Of a stretch of DNA of 64,000 nucleotides, positions 44,945 through 53,637 are shown piece after piece. The position numbers were made by a program, and so were the translations under genes. The notes below the pieces were generated by a model. That model had not been told where the DNA came from, did not search any database, and saw only the letters and a list, made by a program, of their open reading frames with translations. The stretch lies in assembly GCF_023100905.1 (NCBI RefSeq), contig NZ_CP064686.1:4650001-4714000 (forward strand). The letters are read 5' to 3'. This DNA comes from Bradyrhizobium sp. 4 (GTDB taxonomy: Bacteria > Pseudomonadota > Alphaproteobacteria > Rhizobiales > Xanthobacteraceae). The first letter of the stretch is position 1; the number at the start of each line of letters is the position of its first letter.

Positions 44945-45666
44945 CGGCCCACCCGCCCCTCATCAGCCTGCAGTCGGTCTCCAGGACCTATCGCGCCGAC
45001 GGTGTGGCGGTGGCTGCGGTGCGCAATGTCAGCTTCGACATTGAACGAGGCGAGATCGTCGCGGTGATGGGACCGTCCGGCTCGGGAAAATCGACGCTGA
45101 TGAACATGCTAGGGCTGCTCGACCTGCCGAGCGAGGGCGCGCTCTATCTCGAGGGAACCGACGTTGCCGATCTCTCGGAAGACCACCGGTCGTCCCTGCG
45201 CGCCCGCAGCATCGGCTTCGTATTCCAGTCCTACAATCTGCTCGCGCGCCACAATGCGATCGAGAACGTCGCGCTGCCGCTGGTCTATTGCGGCATCGGC
45301 CGCAAGGAACGTCTGGCCCGCGCCGAGCAGAGCCTGGAGGCCGTCGGCATGGTGCACCGGGCCCACCACTTCCCGCGGCAGCTCTCGGGCGGCGAGCAGC
45401 AGCGCGTCGCGATCGCGCGCGCCCTGATCGCCTCTCCGCTGATCGTGCTCGCCGACGAGCCGACCGGCGCGCTCGACAGCCGTACCGGCGCCGAGATACT
45501 GGCCCTGTTCGCCGCGCTCAACCGGACCGGCCAGACCATCGTGATGATCACGCATGATCCAGGGATCGCGACCCAGTGCGGGCGCACGATCCGCCTGCAT
45601 GACGGCGAGCTCGTCGCTGACGAAACGCTGGTCCCGATCCTGCCGAAACGGAGCGCTGCGCCATGA
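44941..45666 (+). CDS. MacB-type ABC transporter ATPase
   Basis: The 241-residue ATPase has Walker A GPSGSGKST, the Q-loop FQSYNLL, the signature LSGGEQQR, Walker B IVLADEPTGALD and the switch His in MITHD. It belongs to the LolD/MacB class. In E. coli MacB the ATPase and permease are one protein; here they are separate genes that overlap by four bases on both sides. Confidence 0.95.
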   Translation: MTAHPPLISLQSVSRTYRADGVAVAAVRNVSFDIERGEIVAVMGPSGSGKSTLMNMLGLLDLPSEGALYLEGTDVADLSEDHRSSLRARSIGFVFQSYNLLARHNAIENVALPLVYCGIGRKERLARAEQSLEAVGMVHRAHHFPRQLSGGEQQRVAIARALIASPLIVLADEPTGALDSRTGAEILALFAALNRTGQTIVMITHDPGIATQCGRTIRLHDGELVADETLVPILPKRSAAP

Positions 45667-46886
45667 CGATGCTCCAGGGCTTCCAGATCGCGTTGCACGC
45701 CTTGCGCCTCAATCCGTTGCGCAGCATCCTCACCATGCTCGGCATCGTGATCGGCGTTGCCTCCATCGTGACCGTGTTTGCGATCGGGTCCGGCGCGCAG
45801 CTTCGGCTCCAGGAGCAGATCCGCTCGATCGGCGCCAACGTGCTGATGATCAACCCCGGCGCGGTCTACCAGGGCGGCGTACGTCTCAAGGATGGCAGCA
45901 AGCTCACCATGACCGAGAGTGACGTGCAGGCGATCCTCGAGCAGATCCCCGAGATCCAGGCTGCGGCCGGCTCGATTGCAGGAACGGCCCAAATCATTCA
46001 CGAGAGCAAGAACTGGAACACGACCATCAACGGGACGACGACCGGGCACTTCATGGTGCGCGACTGGCAGCTTGCGACCGGGCGCTATTTTTCCGGAAGC
46101 GAGGAGGCAGGCGCCGGCAAGGTCGTGATCCTCGGCAGCACGGTGGCGCATGAGCTGTTCGCGCCCGGCGAGGACCCGATCGGCGCCCAGATCAGGATCA
46201 TGAAGGTGCCGCTCGAAGTGGTCGGTGTTCTCGATCGCAAGGGACCAGCGCAGGACGACGTCGCCTTCGTGCCGCTCACCACGGCCAAGTTGCGCTTCCT
46301 CGGCAGCGCAAGCAACATCAACCGGGATTCGGTCGCCTACATCATCGCCAAGGTGGCCGCCGACGGACAGATGGCGGGCGCGCGAACGGAGATCGAAAAC
46401 CTGCTGCGGCAGCGCCACCGTATTCCCGCCGGCCAGGAGGACGACTTCAAGGTCCAGGATCCGGCCGCCGCCATGGAAGCGCAGCAGGGAGCGATCCGCA
46501 CCGTTGCGCTCCTGCTCGTCGCCATCGCCTCGGTCTCGCTGCTCGTTGGCGGCATCAGCATCATGAACGTCATGATCGTGTCGGTCACCGAGCGCACGCG
46601 TGAGATCGGAATCCGCCGCGCGCTTGGCGGGCGGATGCGGGACATCCGTCTTCAGTTTCTCTGCGAGGCCCTCGTGCTCTGCCTGCTCGGCGGCGCGATC
46701 GGCGTCGGTGCCGGCGTCACGCTCTCGATGACGGTCGCTCGCATGGCAGGATGGATCACCTCGATCGACGGCCAGGCGATCGGCCTTGCCCTCGCCTTCT
46801 CGATCGCGACCGGCCTGATCTTCGGTTTTTATCCCGCCCACAAGGCATCCAAGCTCAGCCCGATCGAGGCACTCAAGACGGAGTGA
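45663..46886 (+). CDS. MacB-type ABC transporter permease
   Basis: The 407-residue protein has one N-terminal membrane helix (ILTMLGIVIGVASIVTVFAIG), a large periplasmic MacB-PCD domain and three C-terminal helices of the FtsX type. The latter include ISIMNVMIVSVTERTREIGIRRALGGR. With the adaptor and ATPase it completes a tripartite exporter for peptides, macrolides or lipids. No outer-membrane TolC-like gene is adjacent. Confidence 0.94.
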   Translation: MTMLQGFQIALHALRLNPLRSILTMLGIVIGVASIVTVFAIGSGAQLRLQEQIRSIGANVLMINPGAVYQGGVRLKDGSKLTMTESDVQAILEQIPEIQAAAGSIAGTAQIIHESKNWNTTINGTTTGHFMVRDWQLATGRYFSGSEEAGAGKVVILGSTVAHELFAPGEDPIGAQIRIMKVPLEVVGVLDRKGPAQDDVAFVPLTTAKLRFLGSASNINRDSVAYIIAKVAADGQMAGARTEIENLLRQRHRIPAGQEDDFKVQDPAAAMEAQQGAIRTVALLLVAIASVSLLVGGISIMNVMIVSVTERTREIGIRRALGGRMRDIRLQFLCEALVLCLLGGAIGVGAGVTLSMTVARMAGWITSIDGQAIGLALAFSIATGLIFGFYPAHKASKLSPIEALKTE

Positions 46887-46934
46887 GAATATGCTGGGGT
46901 GTTCGCATCGACCAAAGGCCACGGAGGAGCAGTC

Positions 46935-47252
46935 ATGAGTCCGGATCCGAAACATTCGATCACACCAACGCCACGCGAGCGGGACCTGATGATGCTGATC
47001 GCACGCGGCTTGCAGAACAAGAACATCGCGTACGAGCTCAAGATCTCGGAGAACACGGTGCGCGCGCATATCGGCAACATCATGCGCAAATACCGCCTCC
47101 AGAACCGGACCCAGATCGCGATCATCTTCGCCCTGCAGGCGGCGCCGCCATCGCTTCGCCGCAACCTGGCCAATGGCGGCCGCAATTCGGCGACGGCAAC
47201 GCCGGCCAAGGCGGTCGCGCAGAATACGCCGGTGCCGACGGCGCCGGATTGA
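46935..47252 (+). CDS. LuxR-type HTH protein without receiver domain
   Basis: The 105-residue protein is almost only a LuxR/GerE-type HTH (TPRERDLMMLIARGLQNKNIAYELKISENTVRAHIGNIMRKYRL). A short Ala/Pro/Asn-rich tail follows. The ATG follows GGAGGAGCA. There is no receiver or sensor domain, so activity must be set by amount or by partners. It is 48 bases after the permease gene and could regulate the export operon or the curlin cluster. Confidence 0.88.
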   Translation: MSPDPKHSITPTPRERDLMMLIARGLQNKNIAYELKISENTVRAHIGNIMRKYRLQNRTQIAIIFALQAAPPSLRRNLANGGRNSATATPAKAVAQNTPVPTAPD

Positions 47253-47299
47253 ACGCTCCGGCCACAATTCCTTGCGTCATTTCAGACGAAACACCCAAG

Positions 47300-47860
47300 T
47301 CCGGGGTCAACGGACCGGCGGTAAAATATTTCTCTTTATTAGAATTCGGATTTTTGTTAGACATTTCTCACTCCGGCCCAAGGAAGAGGGGCGTATCGCG
47401 ATCGTCACGAACGCGGGCCGGACGGCGGTGGACGTTAGTCACATCGGCGCGAACGGCTTTGCAGGGCGGGTAACCGTGAGTGAAGGCCTCGCGCACACGA
47501 CCGGTGTGATCGGCGTACGGCAAAATCGTGTGGTCCTGGCGCCCGGGGTCTGTGCGCCAAGCGTTGCGGTGATGTGGTGGCTCAACCGGGCACACGCATC
47601 AGCCATCCGCAAGGCGACGGGGGCAATAGTGCATCGCTCCCCGGGGAGAGCGCGACATAAGCCGTAAAGCCACTGCGCAGGGAAGGCCGGATGTTGGGCG
47701 ACACCTGTATGCCGCTGTGCAATCTTGTTCACGACAATCTCGCACAGTGGACCGCGGGTGCCAGCCGGCACCCGGTCTTCCCTGCGCCCTCTTTCAATTG
47801 AGGGTGAGGCGACGAAGCAAAGCTCGGGCAAAACAATCCGCGAGAGGGCGAAGGTGTGTC
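47300..47860. repeat. Gene-free dispersed element of unknown nature
   Basis: The stretch contains no credible gene, but minus-strand readings such as HRRPARVRDDRDTPLFLGPE and HHITATLGAQTPGA resemble spurious hypothetical proteins that I recall from many Bradyrhizobium genomes. That would make it a high-copy, non-coding repeat. The sequence CCGGCACCCGGTCTTCCCTG near 47770 is also familiar from such elements. The recurrence is from memory; only one copy is in the window and the ends are approximate. Confidence 0.4.
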
Positions 47861-47908
47861 TGCCACTCGGAATGCGAATCGAAGCGCGACGCTGCCAGCC
47901 ACTCACTC

Positions 47909-47988
47909 CGTCATTGCGAGCGCAGCGAAGCAATCCAGTCTGCCGCCGCGGAAAGACTCTGGATTGCATCGCTGCGCTCGCAATGATG
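47909..47988. repeat. Dispersed palindromic repeat, GTCATTGCGAG family, copy 2
   Basis: Starts CGTCATTGCGAGCGCAGCGA and ends GCTGCGCTCGCAATGATG, with inner arms AAGCAATCCAG and CTGGATTGCATCGC. It is a shorter copy of the unit at 12007-12129 and folds into a hairpin of more than 30 pairs. Confidence 0.85.
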
Positions 47989-48027
47989 ATGCTGAAGCAG
48001 CTGCCCGCCAAAATTCCTGTCTCGTAC

Positions 48028-48076
48028 CCCGGACGCTGCGCAACGCCTCTTGGCCGTGCGCTGCAGCGCGTCCGGG
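48028..48076. repeat. Palindromic unit CCCGGACGC...GCGTCCGGG
   Basis: Left arm CCCGGACGCTGCGCAACGC and right arm GCGCTGCAGCGCGTCCGGG form a hairpin with a GC-rich stem. It is adjacent to the GTCATTGCGAG repeat; repeats of different families are stacked in this gap. Confidence 0.55.
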
Positions 48077-48119
48077 ACACGCGGACCGTCCCTGCCCTTC
48101 TTTACATGCCGCTCCGCTC

Positions 48120-48137
48120 TTGTAACAAAACCGTCAT
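48120..48137 (+). promoter_or_regulatory. PhoB box candidate
   Basis: TTGTAAC-AAAA-CCGTCAT has two seven-base half-sites separated by four A-rich bases, the layout of PhoB boxes (CTGTCAT-N4-CTGTCAT). It lies 68 bases before the phosphatase ATG, a suitable distance for phosphate-limitation control. Confidence 0.55.
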
Positions 48138-48204
48138 GCAGCGAAACTAAACGAAGCCGGGGGCCGCGGTTGGCGGCCAAGCCGCCTCGCAGGGAGAGAT
48201 TTTG

Positions 48205-50070
48205 ATGCGCCGTTCACTGGTGTTGCTGTCAGCCGGACTGACAGTGTTGTCCGCCGGACTTTCGACCGGACCTGCCTCCGCAGAGAACAACACGCCCCGC
48301 AACCTGATCCTGTTCATTCCCGACGGTCTGCGGGCGCTGAAGGTAACACCCGAGACCGCCCCGGCAATGGCCGAAATCCGCGACAAGGGCGTCAATTTCA
48401 AGAATTCGCACTCGCTATTCCCGACCTTCACCATGGCCAACGGCTCGGCGATGTCGACCGGCCATTATCTCGGCGACACCGGCGTGTTCTCCAACACGAT
48501 CTGGACCAACTATACCTCGGTGCCCGCAGGCGACACCGTCGTCCCGTTCATCGAGAACGACGCCGTGCTCGGCGACATCGACGAGCATTTCAAGGGCGAC
48601 TACCTCAACGAGGACACGATCCTGAAGCTGGCCCGCGACAAGGGCTACAGCACCGCCGCGCTCGGCAAGCATGGTCCGACCTATCAGTTCGACCACACCG
48701 ACAAGCCCGAAAAGGCCGGCCTGCATTCGGTCGTGTTCGACGACGCCACAGGCGGCAAGAACGGCGTGGCGCTGTCGGACGAGATCAAGGCCGCTCTCAC
48801 CAAGGCCGGCCTGCCCCTCGCCACGCCGCCGCGCGGCGACAACTCCAAGGCGGGCGATGCCAAGACGCCCGGCACCACGGCGGCCAACGTTGCGCAGCAG
48901 GCCTATTTCGCCGACGTCGCGGCCAAGGTCGTGCTGCCGATGTTCAAGGCGCGCAACAAGCCGTTCGTGCTGGTGTTCTGGTCGCGTGATCCCGACGGCA
49001 GTCAGCACAACACCGGCGACAGCCTCAACCAGATCATGCCCGGCATCAACGGGCCGACCTCGATGGCCGGCATCAAGAATGCCGACAACAATCTCGCCCA
49101 GCTCCGCAAGGCGCTGGACGAGCTCGGCCTTGCCGCAAACACCAACATCATGGTCCAAGCCGACCACGGCTTCTCGACCATCTCCAAGGAAAGCAAGACC
49201 AGCCCCTCGGCCAAGGTCAGCTATGACGACACGCCGAAGGACTTTTTGCCGATGGGCTTTCTGGCGCTCGACCTTGCCAAGGCGCTCGACCTGCCGCTGT
49301 TCGATCCCAACGACAAGAACGCCAAGGTCGAGGGCAACAAGCACCCCAAGGCCGGCAACGGCGTGCTCGGCAAGGATCCGGAAAGGCCCGATCTCATCAT
49401 CGCCACCAATGGCGGCTCCGACCTGATCTATTTGCCGAACAAGGACAAGAAGCTGGCGGCCAAGACCGTCAAGGTCCTGCTCGAGCAGGATTACGTCTCC
49501 GGCCTGTTCGTCGACGACTCGCTCGGCCGCTTCCCCGGCACGCTGCCGCTGTCGAGCGTCAACCTGCGCGGCAAGGCGGCGACGCCGACGCCGGCGATCG
49601 TCGTCAACTTCCGCTCCTATGCCAGCGATTGCGGCGAGGCGCCGACCAACTGCTCGGTGCACGTCGCCGACACCGTGCTGCGCCAGGGCCAGGGCATGCA
49701 TGGCAGCTTCAGCCGCGGCGACACCATGAACTTCATGGCCGCGATCGGTCCGGACTTCAAAACCGGCTATGTCAGCGAGATCCCGGTCAGCAATGCCGAC
49801 GTCGGCATGACGGCCGCCCAGCTCCTCGGCCTGCGCGCATCGCAGAACGGCGGCCTCGTCGGCCGCGTGATGTCGGAGGCCATGCCCAACGGCATCGTGC
49901 CGAAGGCGTACAAGGGGGTCGAGAAGTCGAAGAAGTCAGAGAACGGCCTTCAGACCGTGCTGAACTTCCAGCGCGTCGGCAGCCAGCGCTATTTCGACAC
50001 TGCCGGTTTCCCGGGCCGCACGCTCGGCCTCGAGTTGGACACCGGCAAACAAAAAACGGCGGGGAAATAA
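48205..50070 (+). CDS. Secreted NPP-type alkaline phosphatase/phosphodiesterase
   Basis: The 621-residue protein has a signal peptide (RRSLVLLSAGLTVLSAGLSTGPASA) and an alkaline-phosphatase-superfamily core. The metal Asp is in ILFIPDGLRA (Asp40), the probable nucleophile is Thr75 in FPTFTMANGSAMSTG, and later metal ligands are in WSRDPDGSQHN and ADHGFST. It should release phosphate from phosphodiesters or nucleotides in the periplasm. The ATG at 48205 follows AGGGAGAG. A PhoB box candidate lies upstream, and a terminator overlaps the stop codon. Confidence 0.9.
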   Translation: MRRSLVLLSAGLTVLSAGLSTGPASAENNTPRNLILFIPDGLRALKVTPETAPAMAEIRDKGVNFKNSHSLFPTFTMANGSAMSTGHYLGDTGVFSNTIWTNYTSVPAGDTVVPFIENDAVLGDIDEHFKGDYLNEDTILKLARDKGYSTAALGKHGPTYQFDHTDKPEKAGLHSVVFDDATGGKNGVALSDEIKAALTKAGLPLATPPRGDNSKAGDAKTPGTTAANVAQQAYFADVAAKVVLPMFKARNKPFVLVFWSRDPDGSQHNTGDSLNQIMPGINGPTSMAGIKNADNNLAQLRKALDELGLAANTNIMVQADHGFSTISKESKTSPSAKVSYDDTPKDFLPMGFLALDLAKALDLPLFDPNDKNAKVEGNKHPKAGNGVLGKDPERPDLIIATNGGSDLIYLPNKDKKLAAKTVKVLLEQDYVSGLFVDDSLGRFPGTLPLSSVNLRGKAATPTPAIVVNFRSYASDCGEAPTNCSVHVADTVLRQGQGMHGSFSRGDTMNFMAAIGPDFKTGYVSEIPVSNADVGMTAAQLLGLRASQNGGLVGRVMSEAMPNGIVPKAYKGVEKSKKSENGLQTVLNFQRVGSQRYFDTAGFPGRTLGLELDTGKQKTAGK

Positions 50071-50080
50071 CCCCGCCGTT
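50055..50080. terminator. Terminator overlapping the phosphatase stop codon
   Basis: AACGGCGGGG-AAATAA-CCCCGCCGTT is a 10-pair perfect stem whose loop contains the TAA stop (50068-50070). On the minus strand it is followed by TTTTTTGTTT, so it is a strong intrinsic terminator for the convergent gene at 50111, and possibly works in both directions. Confidence 0.82.
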
Positions 50081-50110
50081 CAAATGCGTCCTCGTGAGAG
50101 GCGCAGAATT

Positions 50111-50683
50111 TCACATGCCGATGTCGAACACGTTCGGCAATTGGCCCGCCAGAGGCAGCGCGGTGGCGCCCAGGAAGGTCGCCACCATCGCCATCAGGCG
50201 ACGGTTGTTCTGGCGCTTGCCGCGCATCTGGCCGGCGATCCACTCGAGCATTTCGCTGTTGACCTTGGAGGCATAGGACGGCGCCCACCCCTCGATATCG
50301 GACTCGGCCGACAGCGCGACGCTACGCGGCGGCACCTTCAGGCCGGAGGCGCTCGCCGCATAATGGGCGACCGCCTTGGCCAGCAAATCGTCGAACCGGC
50401 CACCATCGGTGCGCTCGGTCGCAGCTTCGTTGATCTCGAACAGCGCTTCGGCTTCAGCACGGCTGACCGGCTGGTCGTTGACAGCCGAGGCGGTGAGAAT
50501 GCGGACGCACCAGGCGGTGTCATCGGCATCGAGCGAGCGGGAGAAGTGCACCCTTCCCTTGGTGGTCGGGCCTTCGCCCGTGATCACGCCGTCGCGCACG
50601 ATGGTCAGTGCATGGGCCGAGGTATCGCGGCAGGACGGTTCGAGGGACGGCGACTCAACAGACTTATGCGCAGCGGCAGACAT
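50111..50683 (-). CDS. Conserved-looking hypothetical protein
   Basis: This 190-residue protein has no signal peptide at the N-terminus. A hydrophobic C-terminal segment (MAMVATFLGATALPLAGQLP, about 163-182) could anchor it in the membrane. The middle is acidic and helical (VSRAEAEALFEINEAATERTDGGRFDDLLAKAVAHYAA) and resembles calcium-independent EF-hand-like helices without clear loops. I do not recognise the family. Confidence 0.7.
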   Translation of the reverse strand: MSAAAHKSVESPSLEPSCRDTSAHALTIVRDGVITGEGPTTKGRVHFSRSLDADDTAWCVRILTASAVNDQPVSRAEAEALFEINEAATERTDGGRFDDLLAKAVAHYAASASGLKVPPRSVALSAESDIEGWAPSYASKVNSEMLEWIAGQMRGKRQNNRRLMAMVATFLGATALPLAGQLPNVFDIGM

Positions 50684-51075
50684 AGTTCACTTCCAGATTT
50701 CTTCTGATCGGCCAGCATTTTCATGCCGGCGTAAAGGGGTGGTTAATGATTCGGTACGGGGATCGCGACTTTTCGAGATAGTTGCCAATTGGTCGCTGTC
50801 AGGACCATTTTGGTTCTGGGAAGCGACGGGCGAGCGTGATGGAAGTCATAAAAGGCTTTCTCGGGGCAATCACGCCCGTATAGCCCCGGTGGAGATGTTT
50901 CGCCGCAGGCGCCGCTGTAACAAAAAGGTGCTAGGAAATCAGGCCTTCAAAGAAGGAATTCACATTTTACTTGAAGCGGTTCAGTTAGCGTTCACTTGGG
51001 ATCGCGAAGACCTTATAATGGTCATGACGGTCAAAGATGAATTCTCAAGTAAATTCAATAGCATGAGGTAGAACC
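50684..51075. other. Intergenic region without a recognisable gene
   Basis: The 392-base gap between the divergent genes at 50683 and 51076 is lower in GC near its right end. A TATAAT lies at 51014-51019, but no well-spaced -35 element precedes it. No credible gene is present. Confidence 0.5.
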
Positions 51076-51735
51076 ATGACACTTCCGATCGGCGCCACCG
51101 CCCCCGATTTCGAAGCCGAGACCACCGAAGGGAAGATCAAGTTCCACGACTGGATCGGCAATAGCTGGGCGCTGCTGTTCTCGCACCCGAAGGACTTCAC
51201 GCCGGTTTGCACGACCGAGCTCGGCGCGCTCGCCAAGCTCAAGCCGGAATTCGACAAGCGCGGCGTCAAGCTGATGGGCCTCTCGGTCGATCCGGTCGAT
51301 CGCCACGCCAAATGGTCGGAGGACATCAAGGAGACGCAAGGTGCGGCCCCGAACTATCCGATGATCGGCGACACCGATTACAACGTCTCCAAGCTGTACG
51401 GCATGCTGCCGGCCGCGATCTCGGGCGATCCCCTCACCCGCACCGCCGCTGACAACCAGACCGTCCGCAACGTCTTCATCATCGGGCCGGACAAGAAGAT
51501 CAAGTTGGTGCTGGTCTATCCGATGACGACGGGCCGGAACTTCCAGGAGATCCTCCGCGTCATCGACTCGCTCCAGCTCACCGCCAAGCATCGCGTCGCG
51601 ACCCCGGCCGACTGGTCGCAGGGCGACGACGTCATCATCGCGGGCTCGGTCTCCAATGACGAGGCCAAGACGATCTACCCGCAGGGCTGGAAGGAGCCGA
51701 AGCCCTACATCCGGATCGTGCCGCAGCCGAAATAA
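51076..51735 (+). CDS. 1-Cys peroxiredoxin (Prx6 type)
   Basis: The 219-residue peroxidase reduces hydroperoxides. Cys45 in FTPVCTTE is the peroxidatic residue; there is no other cysteine, so it is a 1-Cys enzyme. SVDPVDRHAKW and PMTTGRNFQEILRVIDSLQL, then a long C-terminal domain, are typical of the Prx6 class. The ATG follows a weak GAGGTAG. A REP-like hairpin follows the stop. Confidence 0.95.
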   Translation: MTLPIGATAPDFEAETTEGKIKFHDWIGNSWALLFSHPKDFTPVCTTELGALAKLKPEFDKRGVKLMGLSVDPVDRHAKWSEDIKETQGAAPNYPMIGDTDYNVSKLYGMLPAAISGDPLTRTAADNQTVRNVFIIGPDKKIKLVLVYPMTTGRNFQEILRVIDSLQLTAKHRVATPADWSQGDDVIIAGSVSNDEAKTIYPQGWKEPKPYIRIVPQPK

Positions 51736-51742
51736 CCCAACT

Positions 51743-51780
51743 GTCATTCCGGGCGATGCGTCAGCATCACCCGGGATGAC
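51743..51780. terminator. REP-like hairpin between convergent genes
   Basis: GTCATTCCGGG pairs with CCCGGGATGAC (one G-T pair), and the inner GATGC/GCATC extends the stem. It lies between the peroxiredoxin stop and the chemoreceptor stop. It may be both terminator and dispersed repeat; there is no T-run. Confidence 0.6.
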
Positions 51781-51791
51781 GATGTCAGCTC

Positions 51792-53522
51792 TTACGCCGC
51801 GCGCACGCGTTCGAGGAAGCCCTCGACCTCAGCTTTCAGATGCAGGCTCTCGCCCGACAACGCCTGGGCGGAGGCAAACATCCGGCTGGACGTCTCACCC
51901 GTCTCGTTCGCACCCTCGGCGGCCTGACGGACGTTGACGGCGACATCGGCCGTGCCCGATACCGCCGCGCGAACGCTGGCGACGATGTTCTGGGTCGCGC
52001 TCTTCTGCTGCTCGACCGCCGCCGAGATCGAGCCGGCGATGCCGCTGATGCGCTCGATGGTCTGGCTGATCGCCTTGATGGCGACAACCGATTCCTCGGT
52101 CGCAAGCTGCATGCTGGCGATCTGGTTCGAGATCTCGTCGGTCGCCTTCGCGGTCTGGCCGGCGAGCGTCTTGACCTCCTGGGCCACCACGGCAAAACCG
52201 CGGCCGGCATCGCCCGCGCGCGCGGCCTCGATGGTCGCGTTCAGCGCCAGCAGATTGGTCTGCTCGGCGATCGAGGTGATCAACTTGACAACATCGCCGA
52301 TGCGCGCGCCTGCCTCGGAGAGCTGCGCGATGCGGTGATCGGTTGCCTCGGCCTGCCGCACGGCCTCAGCGGAAATGACGTTCGATTCCTGCACCCGCCG
52401 GGTGATTTCGGAGATCGATTGAGACAGCTCGTCCGAGGCCGACGCCGCCGAACGCACGTGCTCGGAGGCATTTTCGGAAGCTCCGGCCGAGCGCGCCGAC
52501 AGATCGGCGGTGGAGCGCGCGGTGTCGGTGAGCTGCCGCGCCGTCCGCTCGAATTCCCCTGACGATGTCAGCACCTTGTCGAGAATGCCGCCGACCCCGC
52601 CACGGAACTCCTCGACGAAATTGCGCAGCTCGGATTTGCGCTGCTCGGCGGCTGCGGCCGAAGCCGCCGCCTGCTCGCTGCGCATCCGCGCCCGCTCCTG
52701 CGAATTGCTCCTGAACACCGCGACCGTGCGGGCGATCTCGCCGATCTCGTCGGCGCGATTTTCGCAATCGATCTCGACATCGCTCTGGCCTTCGGCGAGC
52801 GCGGTCAGCGAGCGCGTGACCGAGGTGAGCGGCTTGGTGACACGGCGGACGACCAGCAAGGTCAGGACCAGCACCAGCAACGCGGCGAGGCCGGCGGCAG
52901 CCGCCATGCTCTCGATCGTCTGGGCCAGCATGCTCTCGAACTGGGCCATCGGGATGCCGACATAGAGGATGCCGGCGACCTTGCCGCTGGCGTCGGCGAC
53001 CGGGAAATAGGCGGTCATGAAGGACTTGCCGAACAGGGTGGCCGGGCCCTTGTAGGCCTCGCCACGACGCAGCAGCGCCTGCGCCGGGTGATCGGCGGCA
53101 AGCTGGGTCCCGACGGCACGGTCGCCATTTTCCTTTTTCACGTTGGTCGAGCGCCGCACGAACTGCCCGCTCGCATCGTCGAACACGAACAGGGTCGCGT
53201 TGCCGCCGACATAGGACACCGCGCGATCGACGATGGCGTGATCCTTGAAGTCCGGCATCTTGGGAATCTCGGCGCGCGCGACCGCGCCATCCCGCATCGT
53301 GATCTTCGCATCGGGAACGATTTCGGCAAAGGCCAGCGCCAGCGTGCGCAAACTCACCCCGATGTCGCGGAGCGCGCGATCGTTGAAAGCGGAGCTGAGC
53401 GACCAATAGCCGGCGCCGACCACGAGCGCCGTATTCATAGCGATCAGCAGCACGGCGCACAGGAGCGCCTTGGTGCCAAGCTTGAATTGCGGCAGAAACT
53501 TCGCCGTTGCTCGTCCGTACAT
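51792..53522 (-). CDS. Cache-type methyl-accepting chemotaxis protein
   Basis: The 576-residue receptor has a membrane helix at about 18-40, a periplasmic single-Cache-like sensor (about 45-195, with AGILYVGIPM) and a second helix near 200-222. HAMP and the long signalling helix follow, with the tip motif EQTNLLALNATIEAARAGDAGRGFAVVAQEV. It should control flagellar motility in response to small molecules. No other che genes are nearby. The ATG at 53522 overlaps the region used for the photolyase start. Confidence 0.93.
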   Translation of the reverse strand: MYGRATAKFLPQFKLGTKALLCAVLLIAMNTALVVGAGYWSLSSAFNDRALRDIGVSLRTLALAFAEIVPDAKITMRDGAVARAEIPKMPDFKDHAIVDRAVSYVGGNATLFVFDDASGQFVRRSTNVKKENGDRAVGTQLAADHPAQALLRRGEAYKGPATLFGKSFMTAYFPVADASGKVAGILYVGIPMAQFESMLAQTIESMAAAAGLAALLVLVLTLLVVRRVTKPLTSVTRSLTALAEGQSDVEIDCENRADEIGEIARTVAVFRSNSQERARMRSEQAAASAAAAEQRKSELRNFVEEFRGGVGGILDKVLTSSGEFERTARQLTDTARSTADLSARSAGASENASEHVRSAASASDELSQSISEITRRVQESNVISAEAVRQAEATDHRIAQLSEAGARIGDVVKLITSIAEQTNLLALNATIEAARAGDAGRGFAVVAQEVKTLAGQTAKATDEISNQIASMQLATEESVVAIKAISQTIERISGIAGSISAAVEQQKSATQNIVASVRAAVSGTADVAVNVRQAAEGANETGETSSRMFASAQALSGESLHLKAEVEGFLERVRAA

Positions 53523-53637
53523 GAATGAAATTACCTCCGTAATTCCTGCATATTCGTGCAATCGGCTTACGGTCACATTAACGGCGGTTCCAATCGCCGC
53601 CGCGCGACATGCTTTCCAAATCGTTAACGAGGCCACC

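Noticed and set aside
47300..48120. A degraded insertion sequence with transposase remnant
   Set aside because: No transposase motif, DDE signature or matching terminal inverted repeats are visible; called a repeat of unknown nature instead.
50991..51019. TTCACT...TATAAT as a promoter for the peroxiredoxin gene
   Set aside because: The -35 match is poor and the better TTGGGA is at the wrong spacing; only the -10 looks convincing.
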